Source: Paraburkholderia sp. BL23I1N1 (GTDB taxonomy: Bacteria; Pseudomonadota; Gammaproteobacteria; Burkholderiales; Burkholderiaceae). From it: 64,000 nt of DNA. The stretch's first letter is position 1. Every line of letters begins with the position of its first letter. The position numbers and the translations under genes were made by a program. The notes below the pieces were generated by a model. It was not told the DNA's origin, did not search any database, and saw nothing but the letters and a program-made list of their open reading frames with translations. The DNA is taken from positions 5,394,001 through 5,458,000 of the forward strand of contig NZ_RAPV01000001.1 of NCBI RefSeq assembly GCF_003610295.1, written 5' to 3'. Positions 54,768 through 63,954 of the stretch are shown piece after piece.

Positions 54768-55415
54768 ATGAAGCTCTATTACGCCGAAACGCTGGCCCCA
54801 CGGAAAACGTGCGCAGTTGCAAGATATTTAGGCATACCGATTGAATATGCTTTCGTCGATCTGAAAAAGGGCGAACACAAGAAGCCGGACTATCTGGCGA
54901 TCAATCCGAACGGCAAGGTGCCGTGTCTCGTGGATGGTGGGAAAAGCCTCTGGGAAGCCGACGCCATCATCTGCCATTTTGCGCAGCGTGCGGAATCCGA
55001 CCTCTGGCCGCGTGATGGCCGGCAGATCGACGTCATGCGCTGGCTGAGCTGGAACGGCCATCATTTATACCCGCATGCCGGCTCGCTTTACTTCGAGCAC
55101 ATCATCAAGCCGGGGTTTGGACTAGGCGACCCCGATCCGGCGAAAGTTGCCGAGGAGCAGGGCTCGTTTCGCAAGCTTGCCGCCGTGCTCGATCAGCACC
55201 TCAAAGGCCGTAAATGGTTGCTCGGGGAGGGCCTGACGATCGCTGACTTTTCCGTTGCCGTGTCGCTGCCGTATGCGAAAAGCGCGGCGATCCCGCTCGA
55301 CGAATTTCCGGAAGTACGGCGCTGGCACGATCAACTGAACGCCTTCGAGGCATGGCGCAATCCGTTTCCGGTGCGGCCCGTGACGTCCTCCGCAAACGCT
55401 GCACTCAACGCCTGA
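54768..55415 (+). CDS. Glutathione S-transferase
   Basis: About 215 residues from ATG 54768, which has GAGG six bases upstream; ATG 54753 is the alternative start. N-terminal thioredoxin fold (MKLYYAETLAPRKTCAVARYLG, NPNGKVPCLVDG with the cis-proline, EADAIICHFA) and a helical C-terminal domain (LLGEGLTIADFSVAV). It is the third gene of a set with ArsR and AHSA1 proteins, 39 bp after the second. Confidence 0.88.
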   Translation: MKLYYAETLAPRKTCAVARYLGIPIEYAFVDLKKGEHKKPDYLAINPNGKVPCLVDGGKSLWEADAIICHFAQRAESDLWPRDGRQIDVMRWLSWNGHHLYPHAGSLYFEHIIKPGFGLGDPDPAKVAEEQGSFRKLAAVLDQHLKGRKWLLGEGLTIADFSVAVSLPYAKSAAIPLDEFPEVRRWHDQLNAFEAWRNPFPVRPVTSSANAALNA

Positions 55416-55425
55416 GGGCACGGCC

Positions 55426-55662
55426 ATGTGTTGTGCGATCGTCGCACTTGCCATGGCGTTGCTCGCCAGTTGGCGCAGTGTGTCGAGCACGTTGACCGGC
55501 CGGGCCGGGTGGCTGCGCCGGATCGTAATCGTGTTGATTGCGATTGGCTCCGCAACCGGCTCCGCGCTGGCGGCCGATCAATTCGCCAAGGTAAGAAGCG
55601 GCGAGTCGTCGTTCTATACGCGGCTCAGCGCAATGCCGATTTGCGGACATTTCATCCGCTAA
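55426..55662 (+). CDS. Possible small membrane protein
   Basis: A 78-residue open frame starting 10 bp after the GST stop, with a hydrophobic segment near residues 30-48 (LRRIVIVLIAIGSATGSA) and a signal-like cleavage region AALAADQ. No family was recognised. It may be a small exported protein or a chance frame; the ribosome site is weak. Confidence 0.3.
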   Translation: MCCAIVALAMALLASWRSVSSTLTGRAGWLRRIVIVLIAIGSATGSALAADQFAKVRSGESSFYTRLSAMPICGHFIR

Positions 55663-56233
55663 CGGTTTGGTTTGTTTCGTGAACTCAACGGCTAGTTCAT
55701 TTTAGAAACGCGTTGACTGCCGTCACATCGCTTATCACACTCCGCACCGCAATAAAATAAAGTTTCCCGTAGAAACGTGTGCGCGCTAGACTTTTAGAAC
55801 CTTTTAGAGTATTAACTCTGGCGATTACGCTATCCATTCGATTTGCATACACCATGCACGAATTAAAGAAAGATTGTGAAAGGAAGTTGACACAGGAACG
55901 TTTGCCAAACTAGGCTACGCACTGTCGCTAAAAACTGATCCTGTTCCTGTCCACCTGCCCGGAGACGCAGGTAAGCCGCTGCTTTGTCCGTCAGTCAGGC
56001 GATCGCATTAAAACCCAGGAAAGCGGCTCACATCGCTCTTTCTGAAAGCGTTGTAATGATTTGGTGGGGCCATTTAAAATCAGCCACAAGTGCTGAGGTA
56101 GTAACACGTCCATATATTCTCGCTAGCAATCCGGCGCTAGTGCGGGAGACCTTTTCGCTGAAAAAACAGAGAAACACAGCTTAAGCACTCAACGCACTTT
56201 CTTTATGCCGATTTTGTCAGTCGAGGATTAATA
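55663..56233. other. Low-GC gap before the M1 peptidase gene, with candidate promoter
   Basis: This 571-bp stretch is clearly poorer in GC than its surroundings and has no supported gene. TTGACA at 55887-55892 is followed 18 bp later by TAGGCT, a possible promoter. ACAGGAAC (55892) and GTTCCTGT (55943) form inverted arms 43 bp apart. The transcript would have a leader of about 310 bases. Confidence 0.45.
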
Positions 56234-58408
56234 ATGCGTATAAATTTCCGATTGCAGATACAGTGCCTGGCGTTAGCCGGAATAATGGTTCTGGCGGGTT
56301 GCGGCGGTTCAGACGGCTCGCCTACGCCGACGGGCAAATCCGCCCAGACGCCCGCTGCCGCCTCCGAAGTGGCGCTTGCGCCGCCTACCGCGCCGATCGT
56401 TGCGGACGCATCGATCAACAAGAGCGTGCCGCCGGTCGAATTGCCGGACACGGTCACCCCGATCAACTACAAGCTGTGGTTCAGGCCGAACCCGGCGCTG
56501 TCGTCCTTTGACGGCCGCGCGGACGTCCAGATCAAGGTGCTGAAGGCCGTCAACGCCATCACGATTGCCGGGCACCGTATCAAGTTCATGAACGGCACGA
56601 TCACGCTGCAGCCCGGCAACATCCAGCTGATCGCCACGCCGCAGGATGACGGCGATTTCTACCAGCTTCGGCCCGTGAGTGGGCAGATCGCCACGGGCAA
56701 CTACTCGCTGCACATGGAGTGGAGCGGCATCATCAACTTCAAGACCTATGACGATCCTGTCGCCAAGACCGGCGGTAGTTGCGGCAACGATCCCTATCCG
56801 GGGTGTTCCGCGGCGGAGGGCGTGTTTCGCGTCGATCTGAAGTCGACCGATGGCACGACAAGCGGCGCGATTCTCACGCAAGGTGAATCGAACCTCGCGC
56901 GGCAATGGTTTCCAGGCTGGGACGAACCGGCTTTCCGGCCTACGTATGAGGTGAGCGCGGAAGTCCCGCAGAACTGGAACGTGGTGTCGAACGCGGCCGA
57001 GAAGCCGGCGGTGAACGTGGACAGCGGCTACAAGCTGGTGTCGTTCGAAAAGACGCCGCCGATGCCTTCGTATCTGCTCTTCTTTGGCGGCGGTCAATTT
57101 GACATTCTCGAAGACGACTTCTCGAGCCCGCTGCCCGACCACAAGGGTCTGCATCTGCGTATCTTCACGCCGCCCGGCATGCGTGACTGGGCGAAACCGG
57201 CGATGCAGCAGACCAAGCAGGCGCTCGATTACTACTATCGCTACACCGGTATTCCGTTGCCGCTCACCAAGTTCGACACGATCGCCGCGAACGACGCGTT
57301 CAAAGAGCAAAAGGATCTGAACTTCGGCGGGATGGAGAACTGGGGTGCGATTCTCGAATTCGCCGACGACATTCTGCCGGCGCCGGGCACCACCATGTCC
57401 GACTATGGCGTGACGGTTTTGACGCATGAAGCCGCGCACCAATGGTTCGGCGATCTGGTCACGCTCGACTGGTGGGACGATGTGTGGTTGAACGAATCGT
57501 TCGCGACATTCTTCGAGAACAAGACGAAGGTGCGCTTCTTCCCGGACCGCTTCAGCTGGGTCGACGACGTGAAGAACAAGTACGCGGTGATCAACGCCGA
57601 TCTGAAATCCACCTCGTTCCCGGTGCAGCCGAACTTCAATGGCTGGGCCTCGAACGACTTCGTGCTGAGCGCCAGCGCCTTTACGTACGACAAAGGCGGC
57701 CATGTACTGAAGATGCTGGAAAACTATCTCGGCGAAGACGTGTTGCGCCGCGGGCTGCAGGCGTATCTGGCCGACTATGCGCTCGGTAACGGCACGCCCA
57801 AGCGGTTGTGGGACGAACTGGCGAAGGCAAGCGGCGAGCCGATGGTCGCGATCGGCGACAGTTTCGTGCGGCAAACCGGCGTGCCTTTGCTTTCGCTCGA
57901 CACCCAGTGCGATCTGACGACCAATCAGACCGTGGTCACGTTGAAACAGCAGCCGTTCCCGAACCAGAACCAGTATCCCGGCACGCAGTGGACTATTCCG
58001 TTGACGCTCGCCTACGGCGACGGACTGACCTCGCGCAAGACGATCGCGATGAAAGACACGCAAACGCAGGTGCGCCTGAACGGCTGTTCCGCCGTGCTTG
58101 CGGACCCGAGCGGTCTCGACTACTACGTGACGAACTACAGCAACAATGCGTGGAGTCAGTTGCTGGCGCAGGGTAACGCGCTGAAGGATCCGGTTCTGCT
58201 GACCAGTCTGCAACTCGAGGCCAAGCTGCTGGTGAAGAACGGTCTGGCGGATCCGTCGCGTGAAAGCAGCATCGGTTCGCTTGGCGCAACGGCCGCGCCG
58301 CTCGCACGTCAGTTGTTGATGACGGCGCCGACAACGCAATCGCTGCATCCGACGATCCGCTATCAAGGCAAGTTCAAACTGAAGCCGCAAGCGCAGTCGA
58401 CGCAATGA
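56234..58408 (+). CDS. M1 family aminopeptidase lipoprotein
   Basis: A 724-residue protein. Lipoprotein signal with lipobox VLAGC near residue 22, then a short serine/proline/alanine linker. Aminopeptidase N domains: N-terminal beta saddle, GGMENWG substrate motif near residue 370, zinc motif HEAAHQWFGD with H398, E399, H402, and the downstream NESFATF glutamate. It trims peptides, here in the periplasm or on the outer membrane. Length is short of the 850-900 residues of APN, as in smaller family members. A hairpin follows at 58442. Confidence 0.92.
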   Translation: MRINFRLQIQCLALAGIMVLAGCGGSDGSPTPTGKSAQTPAAASEVALAPPTAPIVADASINKSVPPVELPDTVTPINYKLWFRPNPALSSFDGRADVQIKVLKAVNAITIAGHRIKFMNGTITLQPGNIQLIATPQDDGDFYQLRPVSGQIATGNYSLHMEWSGIINFKTYDDPVAKTGGSCGNDPYPGCSAAEGVFRVDLKSTDGTTSGAILTQGESNLARQWFPGWDEPAFRPTYEVSAEVPQNWNVVSNAAEKPAVNVDSGYKLVSFEKTPPMPSYLLFFGGGQFDILEDDFSSPLPDHKGLHLRIFTPPGMRDWAKPAMQQTKQALDYYYRYTGIPLPLTKFDTIAANDAFKEQKDLNFGGMENWGAILEFADDILPAPGTTMSDYGVTVLTHEAAHQWFGDLVTLDWWDDVWLNESFATFFENKTKVRFFPDRFSWVDDVKNKYAVINADLKSTSFPVQPNFNGWASNDFVLSASAFTYDKGGHVLKMLENYLGEDVLRRGLQAYLADYALGNGTPKRLWDELAKASGEPMVAIGDSFVRQTGVPLLSLDTQCDLTTNQTVVTLKQQPFPNQNQYPGTQWTIPLTLAYGDGLTSRKTIAMKDTQTQVRLNGCSAVLADPSGLDYYVTNYSNNAWSQLLAQGNALKDPVLLTSLQLEAKLLVKNGLADPSRESSIGSLGATAAPLARQLLMTAPTTQSLHPTIRYQGKFKLKPQAQSTQ

Positions 58409-58441
58409 GCGGTGTTGAACCGTAAAGAAGGGCAGTAAAGA

Positions 58442-58477
58442 GCCGTGGCCCGCATTCTCAGCGATGCGGGCCACGGC
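58442..58477. repeat. Perfect 14-bp inverted repeat after the M1 gene
   Basis: GCCGTGGCCCGCAT (58442-58455), loop TCTCAGCG, ATGCGGGCCACGGC (58464-58477). A very stable hairpin 33 bp past the peptidase stop. No U tract on the plus strand; on the minus strand the sequence continues CTCTTTA. Probably a transcription end shared by convergent genes. Confidence 0.7.
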
Positions 58478-58566
58478 ACGTTTGCATGCATTCGCAGGAC
58501 GCGACGCAACCGTCGATCATCCAGCAAAGTCGCGACTGGAACGAAGAGATCGCCGCCGCTGTCGGC

Positions 58567-59312
58567 TCACGCCGAACTCAGTCGGCGCTTCAGCCAATTC
58601 CGCAACAAACCCGCCAGCAGCGCGCTAACGAGCACGACAACGTAAAGCGTGACGAGGTTGTGACGCCACGCATCGAGCGCAAGCTGGTGCGTCAGCAGTT
58701 TGGAATCCGGCGCAGGGAGGACAGCATGCATTGCTACGACCGCTTGCTTCATCCGCAGAAAACCCACGGCGGATAGCAAGGGCAAAAAACGAGCAGAGCG
58801 AGCAGGGCGGGTTTCGCGCGTTGCGCCGCTGCATGGTGACGCAATCGAAACCACACGCCGAGGCAGCCATGGATCCAGCCCGGCGCGAGCAGCGCAAGCT
58901 GCAGACCCTGCGTGCCGCTCGTAATCAGCGATATCACGATCCGCTCGTAGTTCGGCTCGAAGCCATACAGCGACGCCGCGAGGCGCGTCGCCACTGCATG
59001 GCGGATGAGCTGCAAGGGCAGGCTGAGTCCGGCCCACAAGCGGATCCATTCGGCTGGCGGGAGCGCCCAGTGGCGGCGCCCGTAAATCGTGCGCACCGCC
59101 AGCGCGAAATGCAGAAGGGCCGCCCCGTACAGCAGGATCGTGCCGGGCACGCTATGCCAGATCCACAGCGCGAACGTCAGTCCGCGTCCGGCAAGGTCGA
59201 GCGACCAGATGCCGAGCGCGTGATTGACCAGGTGCAAAAATAGATAAATGAGCAGCACCACGCCCGATCCGAGTTGCAGACGGCGCAGAACAGGCCGCAA
59301 GTCCGGTCGCAC
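58567..59312 (-). pseudogene. Membrane domain of the adenylate/guanylate cyclase-ferredoxin type, frameshifted in a T run
   Basis: GTG 59312 with AAAGGAGGG opens a frame of 187 codons holding several membrane helices (SGVVLLIYLFLHLVNHALG, PNYERIVISLITSG), the N-terminal membrane domain known from cyclase proteins with a 2Fe-2S domain. At the T6 run near 58788 the frame leaves the natural text: the other frame continues FLPLLSAVGFLRMKQAVV and ends LLRNWLKRRLSSA with a stop at 58567. One more T would join them. The soluble ferredoxin and cyclase domains expected afterwards are absent. So it is either a truncated pseudogene or a free-standing membrane protein with a one-base slip. Confidence 0.65.
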
Positions 59313-59420
59313 CTTACCCTCCTTTCAATTCGTATGCGCCGGAAAACGGCTTCGGAGACCGTGGTCGAGCGGCATTGTGCGTGCCGCTGCGCCGGCCTGG
59401 TTTCACAATCGTCGTGCTCC

Positions 59421-59612
59421 TCACGTTCGGCGAGCGGGTGGGGTGGCGCGCTTCTGACGTCCGTGCTTTTGCACCGTCCCCTGGCGCACCGCTTCGGCAA
59501 ATCGCTGTAGCGCGGACAGCGAGCCGCACACGCTCTGGTATTCCTCGCGGCCAATCCGGCCGTCGAGGATAACCGCCATGCCCGAGGCACGGGCCATGTC
59601 GATGATGTCCAT
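59421..59612 (-). CDS. Small protein of unknown function, upstream of the membrane domain gene
   Basis: A 63-residue protein from ATG 59612 with AAAGGAG eight bases upstream. It begins MDIIDMARASGMAVILDGRIG and contains EEYQSVCGSLSALQRFAEAV, then a basic tail. The first gene of a two-gene minus-strand set with the membrane protein that starts at 59312. No family recognised. Strong ribosome sites on both support real genes. Confidence 0.6.
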   Translation of the reverse strand: MDIIDMARASGMAVILDGRIGREEYQSVCGSLSALQRFAEAVRQGTVQKHGRQKRATPPARRT

Positions 59613-59845
59613 GTTGGCTACTCCTTTCAGGTTCTCTCATCTGCAAGACCGCCGCCGCGGCGCGGCTATTCCCGTTTGTTGCGGCACGTGAACATGTCAG
59701 CCCACGCGGCAGGATTCGCCGGCCAAAACAAATTTTCTCTGCCGGGAATAAATCTGGCGGCGCCGCAGTCTTGCTGGTGAACCGAGTCGTGTGGCCCGCA
59801 GGATGATCCCGCGGATTGCCTGCGAATCCTTATCGTGAGGTCGAC

Positions 59846-60802
59846 ATGTCGTCACATCATTCATCCGATCCTGCATTTAATTCATCACGCCGCGGCGCGC
59901 TGAAATGCCTCGCTTTCGGCGGCGTAGGCACGGTGTTCGTTCTTGCGGGCGGCATTCTCACGCCCGTGGAACTGGCGCTTGCGGCCGACGCGAAATCATC
60001 TGCGACGTCTAAGGGTGTGCCGCTTTTCCTGCAGATCAGCGATTCGCATATCGGCTTCAATAAAGAAGCCAACCCGGACGTGGCGGGCACGCTCAAGCAG
60101 ACGATCGACTACGTCAATGCCATGCCGGTCAAGCCGGCGTTGACCATCCACACGGGCGATATCACGCATCTTTCCAAGCCGGCCGAGTTCGATCTCGCGC
60201 AGCAGTTGATGTCGGGTCTGAATATCACGGAGCTCCACACCGTGCCGGGCGAGCACGACGTGACGGATGGCCCCGGAACCGAATACTTCAGCCGCTTCGG
60301 CAAGCCTTCGGACAATAAAGGCTATTACAGCTTCGACCACAACGGCGTGCACTTCGTCGCACTCGTCAACGTCATGCATTTCAAGCCGAACGGATTGGGT
60401 GGTCTCGGCGACGATCAACTGGCCTGGCTCGAAAACGACCTGAAGGGCCGCTCGGCCAGCACACCGATCGTCGTCTTTGCCCACATGCCGATGTGGACGA
60501 TCTACGAGCCGTGGGGGTGGGGTACGGGCGACGCCGGGCAGGCCATGAGTTACCTGAAGCGCTTTGGCTCAGTGACGGTGCTGAACGGCCATATTCACCA
60601 GATCGTCTCGAAGGTCGAAGGCAATATCACCTTCCATACCGCCCGCTCGACAGCCTATCCGCAGCCGACCGCGGGCAATGGCCCCGGCCCCGGGCCACTC
60701 ACGGTAGCGGGCGATCAACTTCCAAAAATGCTTGGCGTGACCAGCATCAAGATCGAACGGCATCCGCTCAAGGCGACGCTTGCCGACACGACACTCGTTT
60801 GA
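59846..60802 (+). CDS. Tat-exported metallophosphoesterase
   Basis: About 318 residues from ATG 59846. A twin-arginine signal SSRRGALKCLAFGG with hydrophobic core and a cleavage region near residue 48 (ALAA). Phosphoesterase motifs: QISDSHIGF, HTGDITH, PGEHD, FAHMPMW and NGHIHQ. The usual GNHD is GEHD here. It would hydrolyse a phosphoester in the periplasm. It is followed after 33 bp by a cupredoxin gene, so the two form a transcription unit. Confidence 0.88.
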   Translation: MSSHHSSDPAFNSSRRGALKCLAFGGVGTVFVLAGGILTPVELALAADAKSSATSKGVPLFLQISDSHIGFNKEANPDVAGTLKQTIDYVNAMPVKPALTIHTGDITHLSKPAEFDLAQQLMSGLNITELHTVPGEHDVTDGPGTEYFSRFGKPSDNKGYYSFDHNGVHFVALVNVMHFKPNGLGGLGDDQLAWLENDLKGRSASTPIVVFAHMPMWTIYEPWGWGTGDAGQAMSYLKRFGSVTVLNGHIHQIVSKVEGNITFHTARSTAYPQPTAGNGPGPGPLTVAGDQLPKMLGVTSIKIERHPLKATLADTTLV

Positions 60803-60835
60803 CTTCAGGATTTTTTTTCTCGCAGGAGATCAGTG

Positions 60836-61180
60836 ATGCAAACTAAAACTATTCGCCGTACGTTTTTCTTGCTGCTCGGAAGTTCAGCGCTCATCGCGGC
60901 ATCGGCCGGATTTTCCGTTGCGCGGGCGGAGACGCCCAACGCCGTGGTCATCAAGAACTTCATGTTTTCGCCGATGGCGCTCACCGTGAAAGCCGGCTCG
61001 ACGGTGACGTGGAAAAATCTCGATGGCGAGCCGCACACCGTCGTGAACGACGCCGGCATGTTCCGCTCCGCCGCGCTCGATCAGAACGATACGTTCCAGT
61101 TCAAATTCGATAAACCGGGCGTGTACAAGATCTTTTGCGGCATTCATCCAAACATGAAAGAAACGATCACCGTGCAATAG
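60836..61180 (+). CDS. Exported cupredoxin
   Basis: About 114 residues from ATG 60836 (GTG 60833 is adjacent); GCAGGAG upstream. Signal peptide to about residue 32 (LLGSSALIAASAGFSVARA). Copper ligands: histidine in EPHTVV and C-x2-H-x2-M in FCGIHPNM, like amicyanin and plastocyanin. It carries electrons in the periplasm. The partner could be the neighbouring phosphoesterase system or an unlinked oxidase. Confidence 0.88.
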   Translation: MQTKTIRRTFFLLLGSSALIAASAGFSVARAETPNAVVIKNFMFSPMALTVKAGSTVTWKNLDGEPHTVVNDAGMFRSAALDQNDTFQFKFDKPGVYKIFCGIHPNMKETITVQ

Positions 61181-61567
61181 GTGCCGGATCCGGAATGGGG
61201 CGCGCGGCGCCCTGCTGCGCGTGCACGGCGTTTCAAACAGAAGTTGATTGGCCCCCACGCTATTGGCGTGTTTATTGCGTGGCAGAGAAGCGCGGTGCAT
61301 GCTCGCATCGCCGCCGCCCCGACTTAACGTGCAAGTGGCCTGCAAGCGCTCACGGCCCAGTCCGTGGAGGTGCCCGGCGTTGAATTTTTTACCTGCGTTG
61401 CCGGCGCGCCACGGGCTCGCAAAACTGACGTTTAAAGCGCAGCATTGCCGTATTGTCGCGTCCCGGCGAGCGGGATAAATTCTTCCAAGAACTCCAGATC
61501 GACCCGCTGAATCGTGTGACGAAAGTCTGCCGACCTGTCAGACGCAAGGATTCCGGAGAGTATTGCG
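61181..61567. other. Intergenic region before the alanine-rich protein gene
   Basis: 387 bp without a convincing gene. It contains a GC-rich inverted repeat, GGGCGC-GCG-GCGCCC at 61198-61212, without a T run. Nothing else recognised. Confidence 0.5.
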
Positions 61568-62293
61568 ATGTTCAACGATCCAGACTTGCCAAAATCTGAG
61601 GTAGAGAGCCCGGATACCGATTTCGACACCGGCGCTGAGCGGACGGCTACGGCACCACCCGTGCGATTCGGACGTCTTGCACTATTCGTCGCGGCGGCAA
61701 GTGCGCTGGCTTTTGGCGTGCTGGGCACGGTCGCGTATGGCATCTGGTTCAACCACGATCAACAGGCGTATGCCGACGCCATGTCGGGCGCGCGGCGAGC
61801 GCTCGGTCCGGCCGTGTCGGCAACGGTGGGACAGGCAATGGCGAAATCGACTGCACCGCCAGCGCCGGCAATTTCTGCAGCGCCGCGACCGGCGGCAACA
61901 GCAGCAGCGGCAGCAGCGGCAGCAGCGGCAGCAGCGGCACAGGCGGATGGAGAAGAAGGCGGAAAGCTGGCTTCCTGGTCCGGCCCGGTCAGGCAGCTAC
62001 CAGGGTCCGCGGCGCGCCAGATCAGCGTGGCCGATACCACGCCCGTCGTGGCCGCGTCCTCCGTGCCTGCCGCTCAGAGCGCGGCGCCGCCAGCCAATCC
62101 CGTAGCGCAGCAGTTGGTGTCCAACCGGCCCGCCAAAGATGCGCGTCTCGCGCAGCAGGATCGTCGAGCTTCTTCGACAGCGAATGCGAGACACAAGGGC
62201 AATCTGTTCGCGCGGATGGGTTCGTTCTTTCGTCGCGTAAGTTATCGCAAGCATGGCACCGGAAGCCAGCAAGACGTCTATTCCCATCCCTGA
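61568..62293 (+). CDS. Alanine-rich single-pass membrane protein
   Basis: A 241-residue protein with one membrane helix at about residues 36-59 (LALFVAAASALAFGVLG). A short inside N-terminus and a periplasmic part with an alanine run encoded by repeats of GCAGCAGCG at 61890-61945. No domain recognised. Its last 41 bp overlap the diguanylate cyclase gene. The basic tail (RMGSFFRRVSYRKHG) is in the overlap. Confidence 0.65.
   Translation: MFNDPDLPKSEVESPDTDFDTGAERTATAPPVRFGRLALFVAAASALAFGVLGTVAYGIWFNHDQQAYADAMSGARRALGPAVSATVGQAMAKSTAPPAPAISAAPRPAATAAAAAAAAAAAAAQADGEEGGKLASWSGPVRQLPGSAARQISVADTTPVVAASSVPAAQSAAPPANPVAQQLVSNRPAKDARLAQQDRRASSTANARHKGNLFARMGSFFRRVSYRKHGTGSQQDVYSHP
61890..61945. repeat. 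GCAGCAGCG repeats in an alanine-coding run
   Basis: About six imperfect copies of a nine-base unit in frame inside the gene at 61568, encoding consecutive alanines. Copy number could change without a frameshift because the unit is a multiple of three. Confidence 0.8.
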
Positions 62294-63398
62294 GCGGACC
62301 CGTACTTTGCGCGCCGCTCGTGGGCGCGCTTTCGCAATCCGCTTCAGACCCGGTCCGGCTGCCATCGCCGCCGCCGCGCTGGTGTGTCTGCTGATCGGCC
62401 TTCTGTATCTTGCGTTGCAGATCCGGACGATCCTTTCCGACCAGTTGAAGCAGGAATATGCGGGGCTCGTTCTGGACGCGGTCGAACGCGCGGAAAGTGC
62501 CCGGAGTCTGGTCGGCATCTGGCAGCAACTGCCGGACGCCACGGAAGCCAAAGCCGCCGGGTATCAGCTTGCGCGAAACGAACTCACGCAGCGCGTCGCG
62601 TCACTCGCGGCGCTGGTGAGCGCGAGTCCATCCGCGGCGCCGCACTTGCCGCCATCCTCCCTCACGCCCGGCGCCGATCTGCGCGAGACGGACGCCGTGC
62701 TCAGTTCCGTATCGGCCTGGTGGCGAGCGCAGCGCGACGCCGACGGCGCCGATGTGCGCGTGCGGATTGCCCACGTTGCGCGCACGCTGATCGCGTCGGC
62801 GGCGTTGCTGTTTTGCATGCTGATCACCGCGCTGGGGATGTATGCCAAACGAAATCGCCTGCTGGCAGGCCGCTCGCACGAATTCGAATGGGCGGCGCTG
62901 CACGACCCGATGACCGGTTTGCCGAACCGGCGCAAGCTGTTTGCCACACTCGAAAAAGCGGCGACGAAACCGGTCGCGCTGACGGCGCCTTGCAGAATTG
63001 CCGTGCTGTATGTCGATCTGGACGGATTCAAGCAGGTCAATGACTCACTCGGCCACCGCGTCGGCGATGAATTTCTGATCGCGGTGTCGAAGCGCTTTCG
63101 TGAGTCGGTGCGTAAAGTCGATGTCGTCGCCCGGATCGGCGGCGACGAATTCGCCGTTCTGATCCGCGAATTTTCGACGAATGCGGAACTGGGCGAAATC
63201 GCCCGGCGGCTCATCGGCTGCGTGGTTCAAACGGACAAGGAGATAGGCGTCGGACAGGTTCGCGCCAGCATCGGCATCGCGAGTTTTCCTGATCCTGTCG
63301 ACGATTACCATCGCCTCGTGGCCGCGGCCGACGAGGCGATGTATCGGGTCAAGCGCAGCGGCAAGAACAGTTACGCGTTCGCAGACGAGCCGAATTGA
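62253..63398 (+). CDS. Membrane diguanylate cyclase (GGDEF)
   Basis: A 381-residue protein. Membrane helices at about 33-55 and 178-196 flank a periplasmic sensor part of unknown type. GGDEF domain from about 210: active site RIGGDEF at residues 294-300, and an inhibitory I-site RKVD at 287-290, so product inhibition is likely. It makes c-di-GMP. It overlaps the alanine-rich gene by 41 bp, which suggests co-expression. Confidence 0.92.
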   Translation: MAPEASKTSIPIPERTRTLRAARGRAFAIRFRPGPAAIAAAALVCLLIGLLYLALQIRTILSDQLKQEYAGLVLDAVERAESARSLVGIWQQLPDATEAKAAGYQLARNELTQRVASLAALVSASPSAAPHLPPSSLTPGADLRETDAVLSSVSAWWRAQRDADGADVRVRIAHVARTLIASAALLFCMLITALGMYAKRNRLLAGRSHEFEWAALHDPMTGLPNRRKLFATLEKAATKPVALTAPCRIAVLYVDLDGFKQVNDSLGHRVGDEFLIAVSKRFRESVRKVDVVARIGGDEFAVLIREFSTNAELGEIARRLIGCVVQTDKEIGVGQVRASIGIASFPDPVDDYHRLVAAADEAMYRVKRSGKNSYAFADEPN

Positions 63399-63422
63399 TG
63401 CGTGCGGTTGACGATGCCCGTT

Positions 63423-63725
63423 TTACAACGTCTGTGCTTTCACGGTTTCGAGCTTCGCTTTGCGGAGCGACAGTTCATCGATCAACTGGATGCGCAGGTC
63501 GTCGGGCAGGTTTTTCCATCCGCGAATTTCGTCGCGTGTGCGCAGGCAGCCGATGCACAAGCCCGTATCGCCGTCGATTTTGCAGATATCAATGCAAGGC
63601 GAAGGCACCGTTGCAATCGGAAGCGGTGCATAGGTTCCACTGGTTTGAGCGGGTTTTTCATCGGATGCATCCGCAGAAGTCGGGTCGCATCCTGCGCCAC
63701 ATGCCGCGCTCTTTAAGTCACTCAT
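63423..63725 (-). CDS. DUF1289 domain protein
   Basis: A 100-residue protein with the DUF1289 cysteines SPCIDICKIDGDTGLCIGCLRT followed by DEIRGWK. Small metal- or Fe-S-binding proteins of unknown function. ATG 63725; convergent with the diguanylate cyclase. The N-terminal 35 residues are hydrophilic. Confidence 0.88.
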   Translation of the reverse strand: MSDLKSAACGAGCDPTSADASDEKPAQTSGTYAPLPIATVPSPCIDICKIDGDTGLCIGCLRTRDEIRGWKNLPDDLRIQLIDELSLRKAKLETVKAQTL

Positions 63726-63954
63726 TTTCGAATCCGATCTACTTGAAATAGCGGCGAGCGACGGCGATAAACCAGTCGACCGTGCTGCCTAAAATATGCC
63801 CGCGGGAGTATAGCAAGCGGCCGAACCGCCACGTGCCTCATGCACAAACCCCGCACAAACTCCGCACAAACTCACGCGCCGGTTTATTTCGTGTTAAAAA
63901 ATCGGGGCTTGCCGATCCGAAGTCGTTCCGAATTCATTCGCCGCGGAAGGGTTA

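Noticed and set aside
55984..56184. 66-codon frame in the gap before the M1 gene
   Set aside because: It begins at TTG without a ribosome site and shows no recognisable features.
56309..58474. A 721-codon minus-strand frame opposite the M1 peptidase
   Set aside because: The plus strand has the complete peptidase with zinc motif; the antisense product is Arg/His-rich and featureless.
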